A stretch of DNA of 64,000 nt from Comamonadaceae bacterium. Its GTDB lineage: Bacteria > Pseudomonadota > Gammaproteobacteria > Burkholderiales > Burkholderiaceae_C. Under the pieces are notes generated by a model, which saw only the letters and a program-made list of their open reading frames with translations, had not been told where the DNA came from and did not search any database. Position numbers and translations under genes: made by a program. Numbering within the stretch: the first letter of the stretch is position 1; the number at the start of each line of letters is the position of its first letter. The stretch lies in assembly GCA_947448885.1 (NCBI GenBank), contig CANFPJ010000001.1, positions 49,444 through 113,443 of the forward strand, written 5' to 3'. This document shows, in pieces, positions 27,510 to 38,811 of this stretch.

Positions 27510-29575
27510 CCCATGATGCGCATTGGCCGCCAAAACATGCTGGCGTGATGGTCCACCCTCAAGCCTCCTTGATTGAACAAGTGGATGCGGCCTTTGGTGC
27601 CAAAGGTTTGCTATCACGCATGCCCGGTCATTTCAACGTGAGAACGGGTCAAACCGAAATGGCTTTGGCGGTGGCGCATCAAATTGAGGCGGGCGGATCA
27701 TTGGTGATAGAAGCGGGGACGGGCGTGGGGAAAACCTATGCCTATTTGATCCCAGCCTTGATGAGTGGAGAGCGCTTATTGCTGTCCACCGCCACCAAAG
27801 CGCTGCAAGATCAACTGTTTGAACGGGACTTGCCGACCTTGATCGATGCGCTGGGCATGCCCATGCGATTGGCCTTGTTGAAAGGCAGATCGAATTATTT
27901 GTGCACCCATCGAATGCGTCAGTACATGGGTCAAGAGATGCAGGCGGATCGTCAAGGGCGAGTGCACATGGCCATGGTTGTGAAATGGGCGCAGCAAACC
28001 CAAACAGGGGATTTGGCCGAAGTGGATGGGTTAGATGACCGATCGCCCATTCTCCCCATGGTGACATCGAGCCGTGAAAATTGCTTGGGGTCCAACTGTC
28101 CCGACTTCAAAACGTGCCATGTCTTGGAGGCTCGGCGCAAAGCCTTGGCTGCGGACGTGGTGGTCATCAACCATCATTTGTTTTTTGCCGATATGGCTGT
28201 GCGCGAAGCTTCCATGTCTGAGTTGTTGCCTTCAGCCAGGGTGGTGGTGTTCGATGAAGCCCACCAACTCAATGAGACGGGCGTGGCATTTTTGGGCAAG
28301 GACTTGTCAAGTGCCCAATTGATCGATTTGCGGCGTGATGTGTTGGTCGCAGGGTTGCAAATGGCACGAGGCTTGGCTGACTGGAATGGGCTGTGCAGTG
28401 TTTTAGAAAAAGCCGCCCGTGATTGGCGGTTGGCCATTCCACAACAAGTGACAGGCGGACGATTGGGTTGGGATCAAACTTCGCCCATGGGCTGTCACCC
28501 GCAACTTTGGCAGCAGGTCTTGCAAGATGTGGGTGTGGCTTTGTCCCATTTGATCGCTGCGCTGGACTCTGTGAGCGAAATAGCACCTGACTTTGTTCGT
28601 TTGTATGAGCGGACCAATGAATTGGCGCGCCGGGTCGAGCATTTTTTGCAGCCCGCAGAGGATGCAGCGGTGCGCTGGGTGGAGGCATCTGGGTCCATCA
28701 AATGTGTTGAATCGCCTTTGGACATTGCAGATGCCTTCAGCGCGGAGTTGAATAAAGCCAACCCAAGCACCAGCGAAGGATTGTTGGCCAAAACCTGGAT
28801 TTTTACTTCAGCCACTTTGGGCGATGAGCCTTCCTTGAATTGGTTCACAGAACCCATTGGGTTGACCCATGCAACGGTAATGCGTGTTGCCAGCCCATTT
28901 GACTATCCACAGCAAGCCCTGTTGCACATACCCTTGGACTTCCCGAAGCCGCTTGACCCCGGCCACAGTTTGGCCGTGGCCAAACTGGCCGTCGCGGGCG
29001 TCCTGCGATTGGGTGGTCGTACCTTGGTGTTGACCACCAGCCTCAAAGCCTTGGCCGTGATTGGGGAGGAAATCACCCGCTTGCTATTGGATGGAACTGA
29101 TATAGAAGTTTTGATTCAAGGGCATTGGCCCAAGAGACGACTCATGGAGCGTTTTCGCCAAGGCAATGATGGGGGCGCACCAGGCTGTGTTTTGGTGGCG
29201 TCAGCCAGTTTTTGGGAGGGGTTCGATGTTCCTGGGCAAGCATTGCAATTGCTGATCATTGATAAATTGCCTTTTCCCTCGCCGGGAGACCCCTTGGTCA
29301 AAGCCAGGGGCAACAGGCTGCAAGCCAACGGTAAAAATGCTTTTTCAGATCATTCTCTGCCAGAGGCCATCGTGTCACTCAAGCAAGGTGCTGGGCGTTT
29401 GATCCGGCACGAGAGCGATCGGGGTGGTTTGTTGATCGCTGACAACCGCTTGCTGACTGCGTCGTATGGGCGCCGCATTTTGGCAGCACTGCCCAATATG
29501 CAACAAATCAATCAGACCGAGGATTTTTGGGACGCTTTGGTGAACATCACCACAGTTTCCACCAAGGTTTCTTGA
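27506..29575 (+). CDS. ATP-dependent DNA helicase, DinG/YoaA (XPD-like) family
   Basis: VIEAGTGVGKTYAYLIPALMSG; VVVINHHLFFADM; VFDEAHQL; four Cys Fe-S region (CLGSNCPDFKTC); LIIDKLPFPSPGDPL. Confidence 0.92.
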   Translation: MTHDAHWPPKHAGVMVHPQASLIEQVDAAFGAKGLLSRMPGHFNVRTGQTEMALAVAHQIEAGGSLVIEAGTGVGKTYAYLIPALMSGERLLLSTATKALQDQLFERDLPTLIDALGMPMRLALLKGRSNYLCTHRMRQYMGQEMQADRQGRVHMAMVVKWAQQTQTGDLAEVDGLDDRSPILPMVTSSRENCLGSNCPDFKTCHVLEARRKALAADVVVINHHLFFADMAVREASMSELLPSARVVVFDEAHQLNETGVAFLGKDLSSAQLIDLRRDVLVAGLQMARGLADWNGLCSVLEKAARDWRLAIPQQVTGGRLGWDQTSPMGCHPQLWQQVLQDVGVALSHLIAALDSVSEIAPDFVRLYERTNELARRVEHFLQPAEDAAVRWVEASGSIKCVESPLDIADAFSAELNKANPSTSEGLLAKTWIFTSATLGDEPSLNWFTEPIGLTHATVMRVASPFDYPQQALLHIPLDFPKPLDPGHSLAVAKLAVAGVLRLGGRTLVLTTSLKALAVIGEEITRLLLDGTDIEVLIQGHWPKRRLMERFRQGNDGGAPGCVLVASASFWEGFDVPGQALQLLIIDKLPFPSPGDPLVKARGNRLQANGKNAFSDHSLPEAIVSLKQGAGRLIRHESDRGGLLIADNRLLTASYGRRILAALPNMQQINQTEDFWDALVNITTVSTKVS

Positions 29576-30365
29576 GGGGGTCGGCGCTGGGGGCCACTTT
29601 GACAATGGGTTTGCCCAGCAAGGGGCTGTTGGGGAAATTTTTCTCCAAGATGCGTTTGTTGTCATCTCGCAATGCGCTCAAGCCCAATGTGTCGTAGCAA
29701 CGCACCAATATGCCCAAGGCCTCTTCGATGGATTCTGACGTGGGGAAGTCCTGCACCACGGTTTGTGCTCGGTTCACTGCGGCCACACAGGCACCTGTCC
29801 GCAAATAATACTTGGCCACATTCAATTCCGAGCGTGCCAAGGTGTTGACGATGTACTGCATCCTGGCCATGGAATCCGGGGCATATCGAGAGTCGGGAAA
29901 ACGGGTCACCAATTCTTTAAACGCTTCGAACGATTGGCGCGCGGCCATTTGATCGCGTTCTGATAAATCGGGTTTCAAGATGCCCCCCAGCAAACCCAAG
30001 TCATCATTGAAATTGATGGTGCCTTTCAAATACAAGGCGTAATCCAAGGCGGGGTTGACCGGGTTGAGGCGAATGAACCGGTCCAAAGTGGCCACTGCCA
30101 AAATGGGCTCGTTATTTTTGTATTGCGCAAATGCCTTTTCCAGTTGTGCCTGCTGCGACAAAACGGTTCCTGCGGCTCGCCCCTCGAGCTTGTCGTACAA
30201 GCCAATGGCTTTTTCATATGCGCCGGCCGCCATTTCACTTTTGGCTTCTTCATGCAGTTTTTCCACGCTCCACCCGGCTGTGGGGTCCACATTGGAAGCG
30301 CAGCTCACCACCAGCCACAGCAGGGCCATAAAGCTTGATAATCGAAGGAATCGCAACATACTCAT
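29547..30365 (-). CDS. bamD: Outer membrane protein assembly factor BamD
   Basis: Lipobox region LWLVVSCAS; TPR-like ARQSFEAFKELVTRFPDSRYAPDSMARMQYIVNTLARSELNVAKYYLRTGA. Confidence 0.93.
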   Translation of the reverse strand: MSMLRFLRLSSFMALLWLVVSCASNVDPTAGWSVEKLHEEAKSEMAAGAYEKAIGLYDKLEGRAAGTVLSQQAQLEKAFAQYKNNEPILAVATLDRFIRLNPVNPALDYALYLKGTINFNDDLGLLGGILKPDLSERDQMAARQSFEAFKELVTRFPDSRYAPDSMARMQYIVNTLARSELNVAKYYLRTGACVAAVNRAQTVVQDFPTSESIEEALGILVRCYDTLGLSALRDDNKRILEKNFPNSPLLGKPIVKVAPSADPLKKPWWKLW

Positions 30366-30398
30366 ACCTTGTCTAACTCGACTGACCCATTATCGATC

Positions 30399-31412
30399 AT
30401 GTCCACCGCCGTCGACCCCGACGCTGAGGTCAGCATGGACGAGGACTTCCCAGATGCCGCTGATGCCAATGACGCAGTGGTCGAAATCAGACAAATTCGC
30501 ATCTCGCCCGAACAGCACGGCATGCGTTTTGACTTGGCTTTGTGCCAATCTCTGAAGGACTTTTCTCGCAGTTTTGTCACCCAGCTCATTGCAGACCATC
30601 GGGTGCGCCTGATGGAGGGCGTGTCAAATTTCAAGCCGTCTTCCAAGGTCAAGTCAGGGCAGGGCTTTGTTGTGGAGATCCGGCCCACCTTGCAAAGCCA
30701 GGCGTTTCATGCGCAGGACATGGCGATTGAAACGGTTTATGTGGATGAGCACTTGCGTGTGATTGCCAAGCCGGCTGGGCTGGTGGTTCATCCCGCACCG
30801 GGCAATTGGACGGGCACCTTGCTCAACGGCCTTTTGGCTCTGGACGCCAATGCTTGGCAAACACCCAGAGCGGGCATTGTTCACCGCTTGGACAAAGACA
30901 CCAGTGGCTTGATGGTCATCGCCCGCAGCCGTGCATGCATGGATGCACTGGTGAGCTTGATCGCCCAGCGTCAAGTGCAGCGGCAGTATTTGGCACTGAC
31001 CCATCGAACCTGGCAAGGTGGTGGTCGGGATGTTGATTTGCCGATTGGACGGGACCCGCGTCAACGCCTGCGCATGGCGGTGGTGGACTTGTCACGGCAC
31101 CCTGGAAAAGTAGCCCAAACACATGTCGAATGTTTGGACCGCAATGACGAGGTGAGTTTGCTGCATTGCACCTTGTCCACGGGACGAACCCACCAAATCC
31201 GTGTGCATTTGTCCCACCTGGGTCATCCGTTGGTCGGGGATGGCTTGTACGGCGGAACACACACGACAGACATTCAGCGCCAAGCATTGCACGCGCACAA
31301 ACTGGGGTTCATTCACCCCATGACCGGGCAGTCTTGCGCTTGGCAATGGCCTTTGCCACCAGACATGCGCCAGGCCGTTTCTGCCATGGGCCTCAGCTAC
31401 AATTGGCCCTGA
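30399..31412 (+). CDS. rluD: 23S rRNA pseudouridine(1911/1915/1917) synthase RluD family
   Basis: GIVHRLDKDTSGLMVIARS; GRTHQIRVHLSHLGHPLVGDGLYGG; divergent from bamD. The longest ORF begins at 30369; start uncertain. Confidence 0.92.
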   Translation: MSTAVDPDAEVSMDEDFPDAADANDAVVEIRQIRISPEQHGMRFDLALCQSLKDFSRSFVTQLIADHRVRLMEGVSNFKPSSKVKSGQGFVVEIRPTLQSQAFHAQDMAIETVYVDEHLRVIAKPAGLVVHPAPGNWTGTLLNGLLALDANAWQTPRAGIVHRLDKDTSGLMVIARSRACMDALVSLIAQRQVQRQYLALTHRTWQGGGRDVDLPIGRDPRQRLRMAVVDLSRHPGKVAQTHVECLDRNDEVSLLHCTLSTGRTHQIRVHLSHLGHPLVGDGLYGGTHTTDIQRQALHAHKLGFIHPMTGQSCAWQWPLPPDMRQAVSAMGLSYNWP

Positions 31413-31485
31413 TTCAAGTGATCCACACCATTGGCTTTTGAAGGCTCAATGGCCATTTCCATCACGGTTTTTTCCGCCACACCCC

Positions 31486-32121
31486 ATGAACACTTCGGAT
31501 GCCAAACGTGTCCTTGAAACCGCTTTGATTTGCACCCAGCAGCCGATGGCAGTCAAGGAGTTGAGCGCTCTTTTTCAAGATCAGCTGGGGTTGGACACGA
31601 TTAAAACCTTGTTGTCAGATTTGCAACTGGATTGGGCCCAACGAGGTGCCGAGCTCGTTCAAGTGGCCAGTGGGTGGCGTTTTCAAAGCAGACCCGAGAT
31701 GAGGGTGTTTTTGGATCGCCTTCATCCTGAAAAGCCACCCAAATATTCCCGAGCGGCCATGGAAACTTTGGCCATCATCGCTTACCGTCAGCCCGCCACG
31801 CGCGGAGACATGGAAGACATCCGTGGCGTGACCATCAATTCCATGGTGATCAAACAACTGGAAGACCGGGGGTGGGTGGAGGTGATCGGCCACCGAGAGT
31901 CTGTGGGCCGTCCTGCTCTATATGCCACCACGCGCCAGTTTTTGGACGATTTGGGGTTGTCCTCGCTGGATCAACTGCCCGCCTTGGAGAGCTCGAACAA
32001 CCCCTTGGATGCATTGGCTGCGCTGGAGGAAAGTGGCGACGCTCTTCAACTCACTTTGGAGAATGCATTGCCAATGCAGACGGATCTGTCACCAGACCAT
32101 CAGGCGCATCTCCCCACATGA
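31486..32121 (+). CDS. scpB: Segregation and condensation protein B
   Basis: KYSRAAMETLAIIAYRQPATRGDMEDIRGV...QLEDRGWVEVIGHRESVGRPALYATT; start chosen at MNTSDAKRV. Confidence 0.92.
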   Translation: MNTSDAKRVLETALICTQQPMAVKELSALFQDQLGLDTIKTLLSDLQLDWAQRGAELVQVASGWRFQSRPEMRVFLDRLHPEKPPKYSRAAMETLAIIAYRQPATRGDMEDIRGVTINSMVIKQLEDRGWVEVIGHRESVGRPALYATTRQFLDDLGLSSLDQLPALESSNNPLDALAALEESGDALQLTLENALPMQTDLSPDHQAHLPT

Positions 32122-33299
32122 CTGTAACTACCTCGGGCCGTCGCTCTAAACGGTCACCAGCTGGTCGGGCGCAGGAAAAGAATGCGACCGCCGCCACGCG
32201 TTTTGAGGATGTGATTTCAGGCGAGTTTGACGCACTGCTTCAAGAGCCTGTTGATGGGCCTCAAAAACGCGTCTTGTTGCCCCAAGCTGAAAGCCCCAAG
32301 TTGCATAAATTGCTGGCCCAGTCGGGCCTGGGATCGCGGATTGAAATGGAGTCCTTGATCACCCAAGGCAAGATCACGGTCAACGATGTGGTGGCCCATG
32401 TGGGTCAACGGGTGCAAGTGGGTGACCAAGTCAAACTGGCAGGTAAACCCCTCAAACTGAGGTTTGCAGCCCCGCCTTTGCGTGTCATTGCGTACCACAA
32501 GCCTGTGGGTGAAGTGGTGACCATGGATGACCCTCAAAACAGGCCGACGGTATTCAGACGGTTGCCAAAGCTGTGGCAAGGCAAATGGCAAGCCGTGGGT
32601 CGCCTTGACCTCAATACGGAGGGCCTCTTGCTGTTCACCAGTTCGGGCGAATTGGCCAACCAACTGATGCACCCCCGTTTTGGACTGGAGCGTGAGTATG
32701 CCGTTCGCGTCTTGGGGGCTTTGAGCAATGTCGAGAAGCAAAAATTGCTAGACGGCGTCGTGCTAGAGGATGGCCCCGCCCGATTTGGCACCATCCAAGA
32801 TGGTGGTGGTGAAGGTGCCAACTGCTGGTACCGAGTGACCATTTCAGAGGGGCGCAATCGCGAGGTCCGGCGCATGCTGGAATCGCTGGGGCACGCTGTC
32901 AGCCGACTGATCAGAATTCGTTATGGCGCCATGGTTTTGCCGCAAGGACTCAAGCGGGGTGCGTGGATGGAGTTGGATGAAACGGATGTCCGTGCTTTGA
33001 CCCAGGCCGTGGGTGGGATGGCACGGCCATCACCTGCCAGCCCTGCGTTGAATTCTCCCTCTGGCCGGCCCTTGCGAAAAGCTATGCCGATGGCTTCCCC
33101 GGTGCACCATTTTTCGGGCGGAAATCCCGACCCCCAAAACCTGGAGGACGGCCACCCCTTGAAGGCTCGACCCGCTGCGACCACGCCCTTGATCGGGGCC
33201 GACAGTTTGCGGCGTTTGCGCAAAGCCAAGCCCAGTCAGCGCAAGCGACCGGTGGGCCCGGCCCGTCCCTCACGCACCAAGGACAGGGCTGGGCGCTGA
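32118..33299 (+). CDS. rluB: 23S rRNA pseudouridine(2605) synthase RluB-type with basic C-terminal tail
   Basis: S4-like domain then GRLDLNTEGLLLFTSSGELANQLMHPRFGLEREYAVRV; GRNREVRRMLESLGHAVSRLIRIRYG; ATGA overlap with scpB. Confidence 0.9.
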   Translation: MTVTTSGRRSKRSPAGRAQEKNATAATRFEDVISGEFDALLQEPVDGPQKRVLLPQAESPKLHKLLAQSGLGSRIEMESLITQGKITVNDVVAHVGQRVQVGDQVKLAGKPLKLRFAAPPLRVIAYHKPVGEVVTMDDPQNRPTVFRRLPKLWQGKWQAVGRLDLNTEGLLLFTSSGELANQLMHPRFGLEREYAVRVLGALSNVEKQKLLDGVVLEDGPARFGTIQDGGGEGANCWYRVTISEGRNREVRRMLESLGHAVSRLIRIRYGAMVLPQGLKRGAWMELDETDVRALTQAVGGMARPSPASPALNSPSGRPLRKAMPMASPVHHFSGGNPDPQNLEDGHPLKARPAATTPLIGADSLRRLRKAKPSQRKRPVGPARPSRTKDRAGR

Positions 33300-33388
33300 A
33301 AGTACAAGGCTTGACCCGAGGGCTTTCACCGCTCAGTTAAAATGTGCCATCTTTCAGCCGCTTTGGCTGGTTTAACCTGAGAAATGTC

Positions 33389-33814
33389 ATGTCGATTGAA
33401 CGCACCCTCTCCATCATCAAGCCCGATGCCGTTGCCAAAAATGTGATTGGCCAAATTTATGCCCGTTTCGAAGCCGCTGGTTTGAAAATTGTGGCCTCAC
33501 GCATGGCCCACTTGTCCCAGGCCGAGGCCCAGGCCTTCTATGGCGTCCACAAAGACCGTCCTTTTTTCAAAGACTTGGTGGATTTCATGGTCTCTGGTCC
33601 CGTGATGATTCAGGTCTTGGAAGGTGAAAATGCCATTTTGAAGAACCGCGATTTGATGGGCGCTACCGATCCCAAGAAAGCCGCGCCTGGCACCATTCGC
33701 GCTGATTTTGCAGACAGCATTGATGCCAACGCGGTTCATGGATCTGATGGCCCAGACACGGCCAAGGGCGAAATTGCCTTCTTTTTTGCAGGTATGAACA
33801 CTTACTCGCGTTGA
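33389..33814 (+). CDS. ndk: Nucleoside diphosphate kinase
   Basis: [51 protein letters not shown] (active-site His). Confidence 0.97.
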   Translation: MSIERTLSIIKPDAVAKNVIGQIYARFEAAGLKIVASRMAHLSQAEAQAFYGVHKDRPFFKDLVDFMVSGPVMIQVLEGENAILKNRDLMGATDPKKAAPGTIRADFADSIDANAVHGSDGPDTAKGEIAFFFAGMNTYSR

Positions 33815-33857
33815 GCACTTGCCGGGTTTGCACGCGTTGGCGAGCCCGTTGAAAGCC

Positions 33858-34988
33858 ATGACGACCAATCTGCTGGACTTTGATCTTCATGGCTTGCAGG
33901 CTTTTTGTGAAAGCCTGGGAGAAAAGCGCTTTCGCGCCCAGCAGTTGTTTCGCTGGATTCACCAAAAAGGCGAGTCAGATTTCGATCGCATGACCGATTT
34001 GGCGGTTGGTTTTCGCCACAAGCTCAAACAGCATGCCTTTGTCAGGGGCTTGGAGACCATCAGCGCCCACACTTCGTCCGATGGGACGATCAAATGGCTT
34101 TTCTCGGTCGGCCATGGCGATGCGGTCGAAACCGTCTACATCCCTGAATCAGACCGGGGAACCCTTTGCGTATCCTCCCAAGCTGGCTGCGCGGTCGGTT
34201 GTCGCTTTTGCTCCACGGGGCATCAGGGTTTCAGTCGAAATCTGACCTCGGCAGAAATCACCGCCCAGTTGTGGATGGCAGAGCACCTATTGCGCCAGCA
34301 GTTGGGTCGAACCGATCGCGTGATCTCCAACGTGGTCATGATGGGCATGGGTGAGCCCCTGCAAAATTACGCAGCCCTCATACCCGCTTTGAAAACCATG
34401 CTCGACGACCATGGTTATGGGCTTTCCAGGCGTCGCGTCACCGTGTCCACTTCTGGCGTGGTGCCCATGATGGACCGCCTGGGGCAAGACTGTCCCGTCG
34501 CATTGGCCGTTTCCTTGCACGCTCCCATGGACGCGTTGCGGGATGTTTTGGTCCCGCTGAATGTGAAATACCCTTTGGTGGAGTTGATGCAAGCGAGCCT
34601 GCGCTACTTGGACCATGCGCCGCGTGACTTCATCACATTCGAATATTGCATGCTTTCCGGCGTGAACGACCAACCGGAACATGCCCAGTTGCTGATTGAT
34701 CTGATTGCCAGGTCTGGCCCGGGTGGCCAAGGTTTATCTTGCAAGCTCAATCTGATCCCATTCAATCCTTTTCCTGCCTCGGGCTTGGTGCGTTCGAGCG
34801 CCGATGCCGTTCAGCGTTTCGCTCAGCAACTTCAGAAAGCGGGATTGGTGACCACGGTTCGCAAAACCCGTGGCGACGACATTGACGCAGCTTGCGGCCA
34901 GTTGGCTGGGGATGTGGTGGACCGCACCAAGCTGGCCCAACGCAAGGCCAACCAGCGTGTCATCCCGTTGCAGTTGACGCCATCATGA
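33858..34988 (+). CDS. rlmN: Dual-specificity 23S rRNA/tRNA adenine-C2 methyltransferase RlmN (radical SAM)
   Basis: [47 protein letters not shown]. Confidence 0.97.
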   Translation: MTTNLLDFDLHGLQAFCESLGEKRFRAQQLFRWIHQKGESDFDRMTDLAVGFRHKLKQHAFVRGLETISAHTSSDGTIKWLFSVGHGDAVETVYIPESDRGTLCVSSQAGCAVGCRFCSTGHQGFSRNLTSAEITAQLWMAEHLLRQQLGRTDRVISNVVMMGMGEPLQNYAALIPALKTMLDDHGYGLSRRRVTVSTSGVVPMMDRLGQDCPVALAVSLHAPMDALRDVLVPLNVKYPLVELMQASLRYLDHAPRDFITFEYCMLSGVNDQPEHAQLLIDLIARSGPGGQGLSCKLNLIPFNPFPASGLVRSSADAVQRFAQQLQKAGLVTTVRKTRGDDIDAACGQLAGDVVDRTKLAQRKANQRVIPLQLTPS

Positions 34989-35530
34989 GTTGGAGAGCCA
35001 GGTCTGTCATGGGGTGGGCCAGTGTGTGGGCTGGCTGCCTTTACTTGTGTGCTTGTGGTTGGGGCGCATCCCAGCGGTTGACCGCGGAAAGCGCCCCCAT
35101 TGGGGTTTGGACTTTAGAGCCCAAGGACGCTGTGCAACGGGCTCGCGCCAAAGCACGCTTGGACTTGGCACAGGCCTATTTCGAGCAGGGTCAAGCCAGC
35201 ATTGCCTTGCAAGAGATTGTCCAAGCCCAAGCCGCTGAGCCGGATTGGATTGCCGTTCACAACATGAAAGCCTTGATTTTGGAAAAAATGGGGCAATCGG
35301 TCATGGCCAAAAATAGCTTTGAAGAAGCACTCCGGCTGGCCCAGCGTGCCCCCAGCCTGGGCGCAGAATTGGCCGACCTCCAACACAATTGGGGGCTGTG
35401 GTTGTGTCGGCAAGGTTTGTCAGAACAAGCCTTGCCGCAGTTTCAAAGAGCCATGAACCAACCTGGTTACGCTTGGCGCAACAAAACAGAGCTGGCCATG
35501 TCACGCTGTGACAGCTTGGCCAAGGGTTGA
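34985..35530 (+). CDS. TPR-repeat PilF/PilW-like protein
   Basis: [46 protein letters not shown]...; located between rlmN and a RodZ-like gene. Confidence 0.8.
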   Translation: MSWRARSVMGWASVWAGCLYLCACGWGASQRLTAESAPIGVWTLEPKDAVQRARAKARLDLAQAYFEQGQASIALQEIVQAQAAEPDWIAVHNMKALILEKMGQSVMAKNSFEEALRLAQRAPSLGAELADLQHNWGLWLCRQGLSEQALPQFQRAMNQPGYAWRNKTELAMSRCDSLAKG

Positions 35531-35531
35531 C

Positions 35532-36227
35532 ATGCTGGACAAAGCAGAACCGCCACCTTTGACCGCTGGCGCTTGGTTGCGACAACACCGCGAGGCAGCC
35601 CAGATCAGTCTGGAAGCCTTGTCCGTGGCCCTGAAAGTGCGGCCAGCACGTCTGCAAGCCCTGGAGTCTGACCAATTGGGCGAAATGCCCGACGATCTTT
35701 TTGTCCGCACCCTGGCCTTGGGCATTTGCCGCCATTTGAAGGCTGACGAAAATGCTCTGTTGCCCTTGTTGCCGATGTCTCCGCAACGGGACTTGAGGGT
35801 TGGGCGAAATCAAATCCATGCAAGTCCGTATAACCCCAACCGTTGGTCGGGGCCCATGTTGTTTTCCCCCAAGCGCTGGCCCTTGAAGTGGTCTGCCGCC
35901 GGTGTGGTGATCGCTGTTATTTGCCTGTTGTGGTTCTTGGGTCCCGATTCCAAGGAGGCCGGGCTGCCCCTGCCGCAGCCAACCCCGGGGGGTGCGAGCA
36001 GCGCAGAAGGGGACGCCGTGACGCCGGCGCCGGTCCAGGCTGCACCAGCACCGGTCTCTGACCTGCCACCCACTTCCGGCGCTGCACCCCCAACGACCAG
36101 CACCCCGGTGGTGGGTCAAAACGGTCAACCACATCCTTGGCCTGAGAATGTGGTGATCACGCCAGTGACGCCGCTGGCTTTGCCGCAAAATCCCAGTCCT
36201 TTGCCGACCCAAACCAACAAACCTTGA
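35532..36227 (+). CDS. RodZ-like helix-turn-helix transmembrane protein
   Basis: N-terminal HTH LRQHREAAQISLEALSVALKVRPARLQALE, a TM segment (WSAAGVVIAVICLLWFL), Pro/Thr/Ala-rich tail; upstream of ispG. Confidence 0.85.
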   Translation: MLDKAEPPPLTAGAWLRQHREAAQISLEALSVALKVRPARLQALESDQLGEMPDDLFVRTLALGICRHLKADENALLPLLPMSPQRDLRVGRNQIHASPYNPNRWSGPMLFSPKRWPLKWSAAGVVIAVICLLWFLGPDSKEAGLPLPQPTPGGASSAEGDAVTPAPVQAAPAPVSDLPPTSGAAPPTTSTPVVGQNGQPHPWPENVVITPVTPLALPQNPSPLPTQTNKP

Positions 36228-36236
36228 GTTGATGCC

Positions 36237-37487
36237 ATGAACAAACCCATCCATGTCGCGCATGCACAAGTCCGCCACAGCCTGCAAGGGGAGGTCAAGT
36301 GGGGCTCTAAAGTGGTCACGGTGGGTGGCCATGCGCCAGTTCGCGTGCAGTCCATGACCAATACCGACACGGTGGATGTCATTGGCACCGCCATCCAGGT
36401 CAAAGAGTTGGCCACGGCAGGTTCTGAATTGGTTCGGATCACGGTGAACACCCCAGAAGCGGCCAAGGCCGTGGCGCCGATTCGCGAGCAATTGGATCGC
36501 ATGGGCGTGGATGTGCCCTTGATTGGTGATTTTCATTACAACGGCCATCGCTTGTTGTCCGATCACCCCGATTGCGCACAGGCGCTGTCCAAATACCGCA
36601 TCAACCCGGGCAATGTGGGCAAAGGCGACAAACACGACAAACAATTCACCCAAATGATCGAGGCGGCATTGCGCTGGGACAAACCGGTTCGCATTGGCGT
36701 CAATTGGGGCAGTTTGGACCAAGAACTTCTGGCCCGATTGATGGATGAAAACGCCCATCGCCCACAACCTTGGGATGCCAAGCAGGTCATGTATGAGGCC
36801 TTGATCACTTCGGCCATTGACTCGGCCCAATTGGCCCAACAATTGGGCATGGCACCGCAACAAATCATGCTCAGCTGCAAAGTTTCTGGCGTGCAAGATT
36901 TGATTTCGGTTTATCGCGAGCTGTCTCAGCGCTGCAACCACCCCCTGCATTTGGGCTTGACCGAGGCGGGCATGGGCACCAAAGGCACGGTGGCCTCTGC
37001 CACCGCCTTGTCCATTCTGTTGCAAGAGGGCATTGGCGACACCATTCGTGTGTCCTTGACCCCGCAGCCGGGGGAATCACGCACCCAAGAAGTGGTCATT
37101 GCCTCTGAAATTTTGCAATCATTGGGATTGCGCACATTTGTTCCCAGCGTCACGGCTTGCCCGGGTTGTGGCCGCACCACCAGCACGACTTTCCAAGAGC
37201 TGGCCAAGCAAATTGACGACTACCTGCGCGCCCAAATGCCCATCTGGCGCCAGCAATACCCGGGTGTGGAGCATTTGAAGGTGGCGGTCATGGGTTGCAT
37301 CGTCAATGGCCCCGGTGAAAGCAAGCATGCGGATATTGGCATCAGCCTGCCGGGCACGGGAGAGGCCCCAGCAGCCCCGGTGTTCATTGACGGTGAAAAG
37401 GCGATGACTTTGCGGGGTGACAACATTGCCAATGAATTTCACGCCATCGTCGAAAAGTACATTGAAAAAAAATACAGCACCGCCTGA
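36237..37487 (+). CDS. ispG: (E)-4-hydroxy-3-methylbut-2-enyl-diphosphate synthase (flavodoxin)
   Basis: [31 protein letters not shown]...[23 protein letters not shown]. Confidence 0.97.
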   Translation: MNKPIHVAHAQVRHSLQGEVKWGSKVVTVGGHAPVRVQSMTNTDTVDVIGTAIQVKELATAGSELVRITVNTPEAAKAVAPIREQLDRMGVDVPLIGDFHYNGHRLLSDHPDCAQALSKYRINPGNVGKGDKHDKQFTQMIEAALRWDKPVRIGVNWGSLDQELLARLMDENAHRPQPWDAKQVMYEALITSAIDSAQLAQQLGMAPQQIMLSCKVSGVQDLISVYRELSQRCNHPLHLGLTEAGMGTKGTVASATALSILLQEGIGDTIRVSLTPQPGESRTQEVVIASEILQSLGLRTFVPSVTACPGCGRTTSTTFQELAKQIDDYLRAQMPIWRQQYPGVEHLKVAVMGCIVNGPGESKHADIGISLPGTGEAPAAPVFIDGEKAMTLRGDNIANEFHAIVEKYIEKKYSTA

Positions 37488-37511
37488 ACGGATGCCAAGA
37501 AAGATTTGAAG

Positions 37512-38804
37512 ATGGTTGACAAAATATCCGCTGTCAAGGGCATGAACGATGTCTTGCCCCCGCAATCTGCCGATTGGGAGTGGTTGGAGGGGGTGGTGCG
37601 CGATTTGATGCGCCGCCATGCCTATCAAAATTTACGCACCCCCATCGTGGAGCCCACAGGTTTGTTTGTGCGTGGCCTGGGCGAAGTCACCGACATCGTT
37701 GAAAAAGAAATGTATTCCTTCACTGATCGTTTGAATGGTGAAGAGTTGACCTTGAGACCAGAAAACACCGCCGGCGTGGTTCGCGCCAGCATTGAGCATT
37801 CCATGTTGTACGAGGGCGGCAAAAGGCTTTATTACATGGGCCCGATGTTTCGCCATGAAAGGCCTCAACGCGGTCGTTACCGCCAGTTTCACCAAATTGG
37901 CGCAGAGGCCTTGGGCTTTGCAGGCCCCGAGGTGGATGCCGAAATCATTTTGTTGGCCCATCATTTGTGGCAAGCCTTGGGCTTGGTCGATGTTCGATTG
38001 GAAATCAACAGCTTGGGACAACTGCCCGAGCGCCAGGCGCACCGCTCGGCCTTGATCGCCTACCTGGAGCAGCACGAAAGCCAACTGGATGCCGACGCAA
38101 AGCGGCGCTTGCACACCAACCCATTGCGCATTTTGGACACCAAAAACCCTGACTTGCAAACCTTGGTCAATGCGGCGCCCAAGCTGATGGATTTTTTGGG
38201 CGAAGAATCGTTGGCGCATTTCAATCGCTTGCGCCAAATGCTGGATGCGAGCCAGGTGGCGTACCGGATCAACCCCCGTTTGGTACGAGGCATGGACTAC
38301 TACAACCTCACGGTCTTTGAATTCATCACGGACAGCTTGGGCTCCCAAGGCACCATCTGTGGTGGTGGTCGTTATGACACCCTGATTGAACAATTGGGCG
38401 GCAAACCAGCCCCAGCCATTGGCTGGGCCATGGGGGTGGAGCGAGTCATCGAGTTGTTGCGCGAGCAAGGCTTGTTGCCCAGCACCCCCAAACCCGATGT
38501 GTACGCCATCATTGGGGACGCCACCGATTTGCCCCAGGTTTTGGTTCATCTCCAGACACTGCGGCGAGCCGGTTTGAGTGTCCAAATGCATGCCAGCCCT
38601 CGCTTGGAGTGGAGTGGCATGAAAGCCCAATTTAAGAAAGCGGACGCTTCGGGTGCCACGTACGCCCTGATTTTTGGTCCGCAGGAATTGGCCCAAGGCA
38701 TGGTGGGGCGCAAGTCACTGCGCGACGCCAGCGCAGAGCAAGACACACTGGCCTTGTCGGCATTGGCATCTTGGGCAAGCGACCTACAATCGCGCGTTCT
38801 TTAG
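37512..38804 (+). CDS. hisS: Histidine--tRNA ligase
   Basis: [85 protein letters not shown]. Confidence 0.97.
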   Translation: MVDKISAVKGMNDVLPPQSADWEWLEGVVRDLMRRHAYQNLRTPIVEPTGLFVRGLGEVTDIVEKEMYSFTDRLNGEELTLRPENTAGVVRASIEHSMLYEGGKRLYYMGPMFRHERPQRGRYRQFHQIGAEALGFAGPEVDAEIILLAHHLWQALGLVDVRLEINSLGQLPERQAHRSALIAYLEQHESQLDADAKRRLHTNPLRILDTKNPDLQTLVNAAPKLMDFLGEESLAHFNRLRQMLDASQVAYRINPRLVRGMDYYNLTVFEFITDSLGSQGTICGGGRYDTLIEQLGGKPAPAIGWAMGVERVIELLREQGLLPSTPKPDVYAIIGDATDLPQVLVHLQTLRRAGLSVQMHASPRLEWSGMKAQFKKADASGATYALIFGPQELAQGMVGRKSLRDASAEQDTLALSALASWASDLQSRVL

Positions 38805-38811
38805 GAAAACC

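Noticed and set aside
33311-33343. TTGACC ... TAAAAT promoter-like pair upstream of ndk
   Set aside because: 21-nt spacer is outside the normal range for sigma-70 promoters.
35301-37025. 574-aa minus-strand ORF
   Set aside because: Antisense to pilF-like/rodZ-like/ispG coding frames; composition (His/Gln/Arg/Gly-rich) typical of shadow ORFs in GC-moderate coding DNA; no recognisable domain.
37632-38696. 354-aa minus-strand ORF
   Set aside because: Antisense shadow of hisS.
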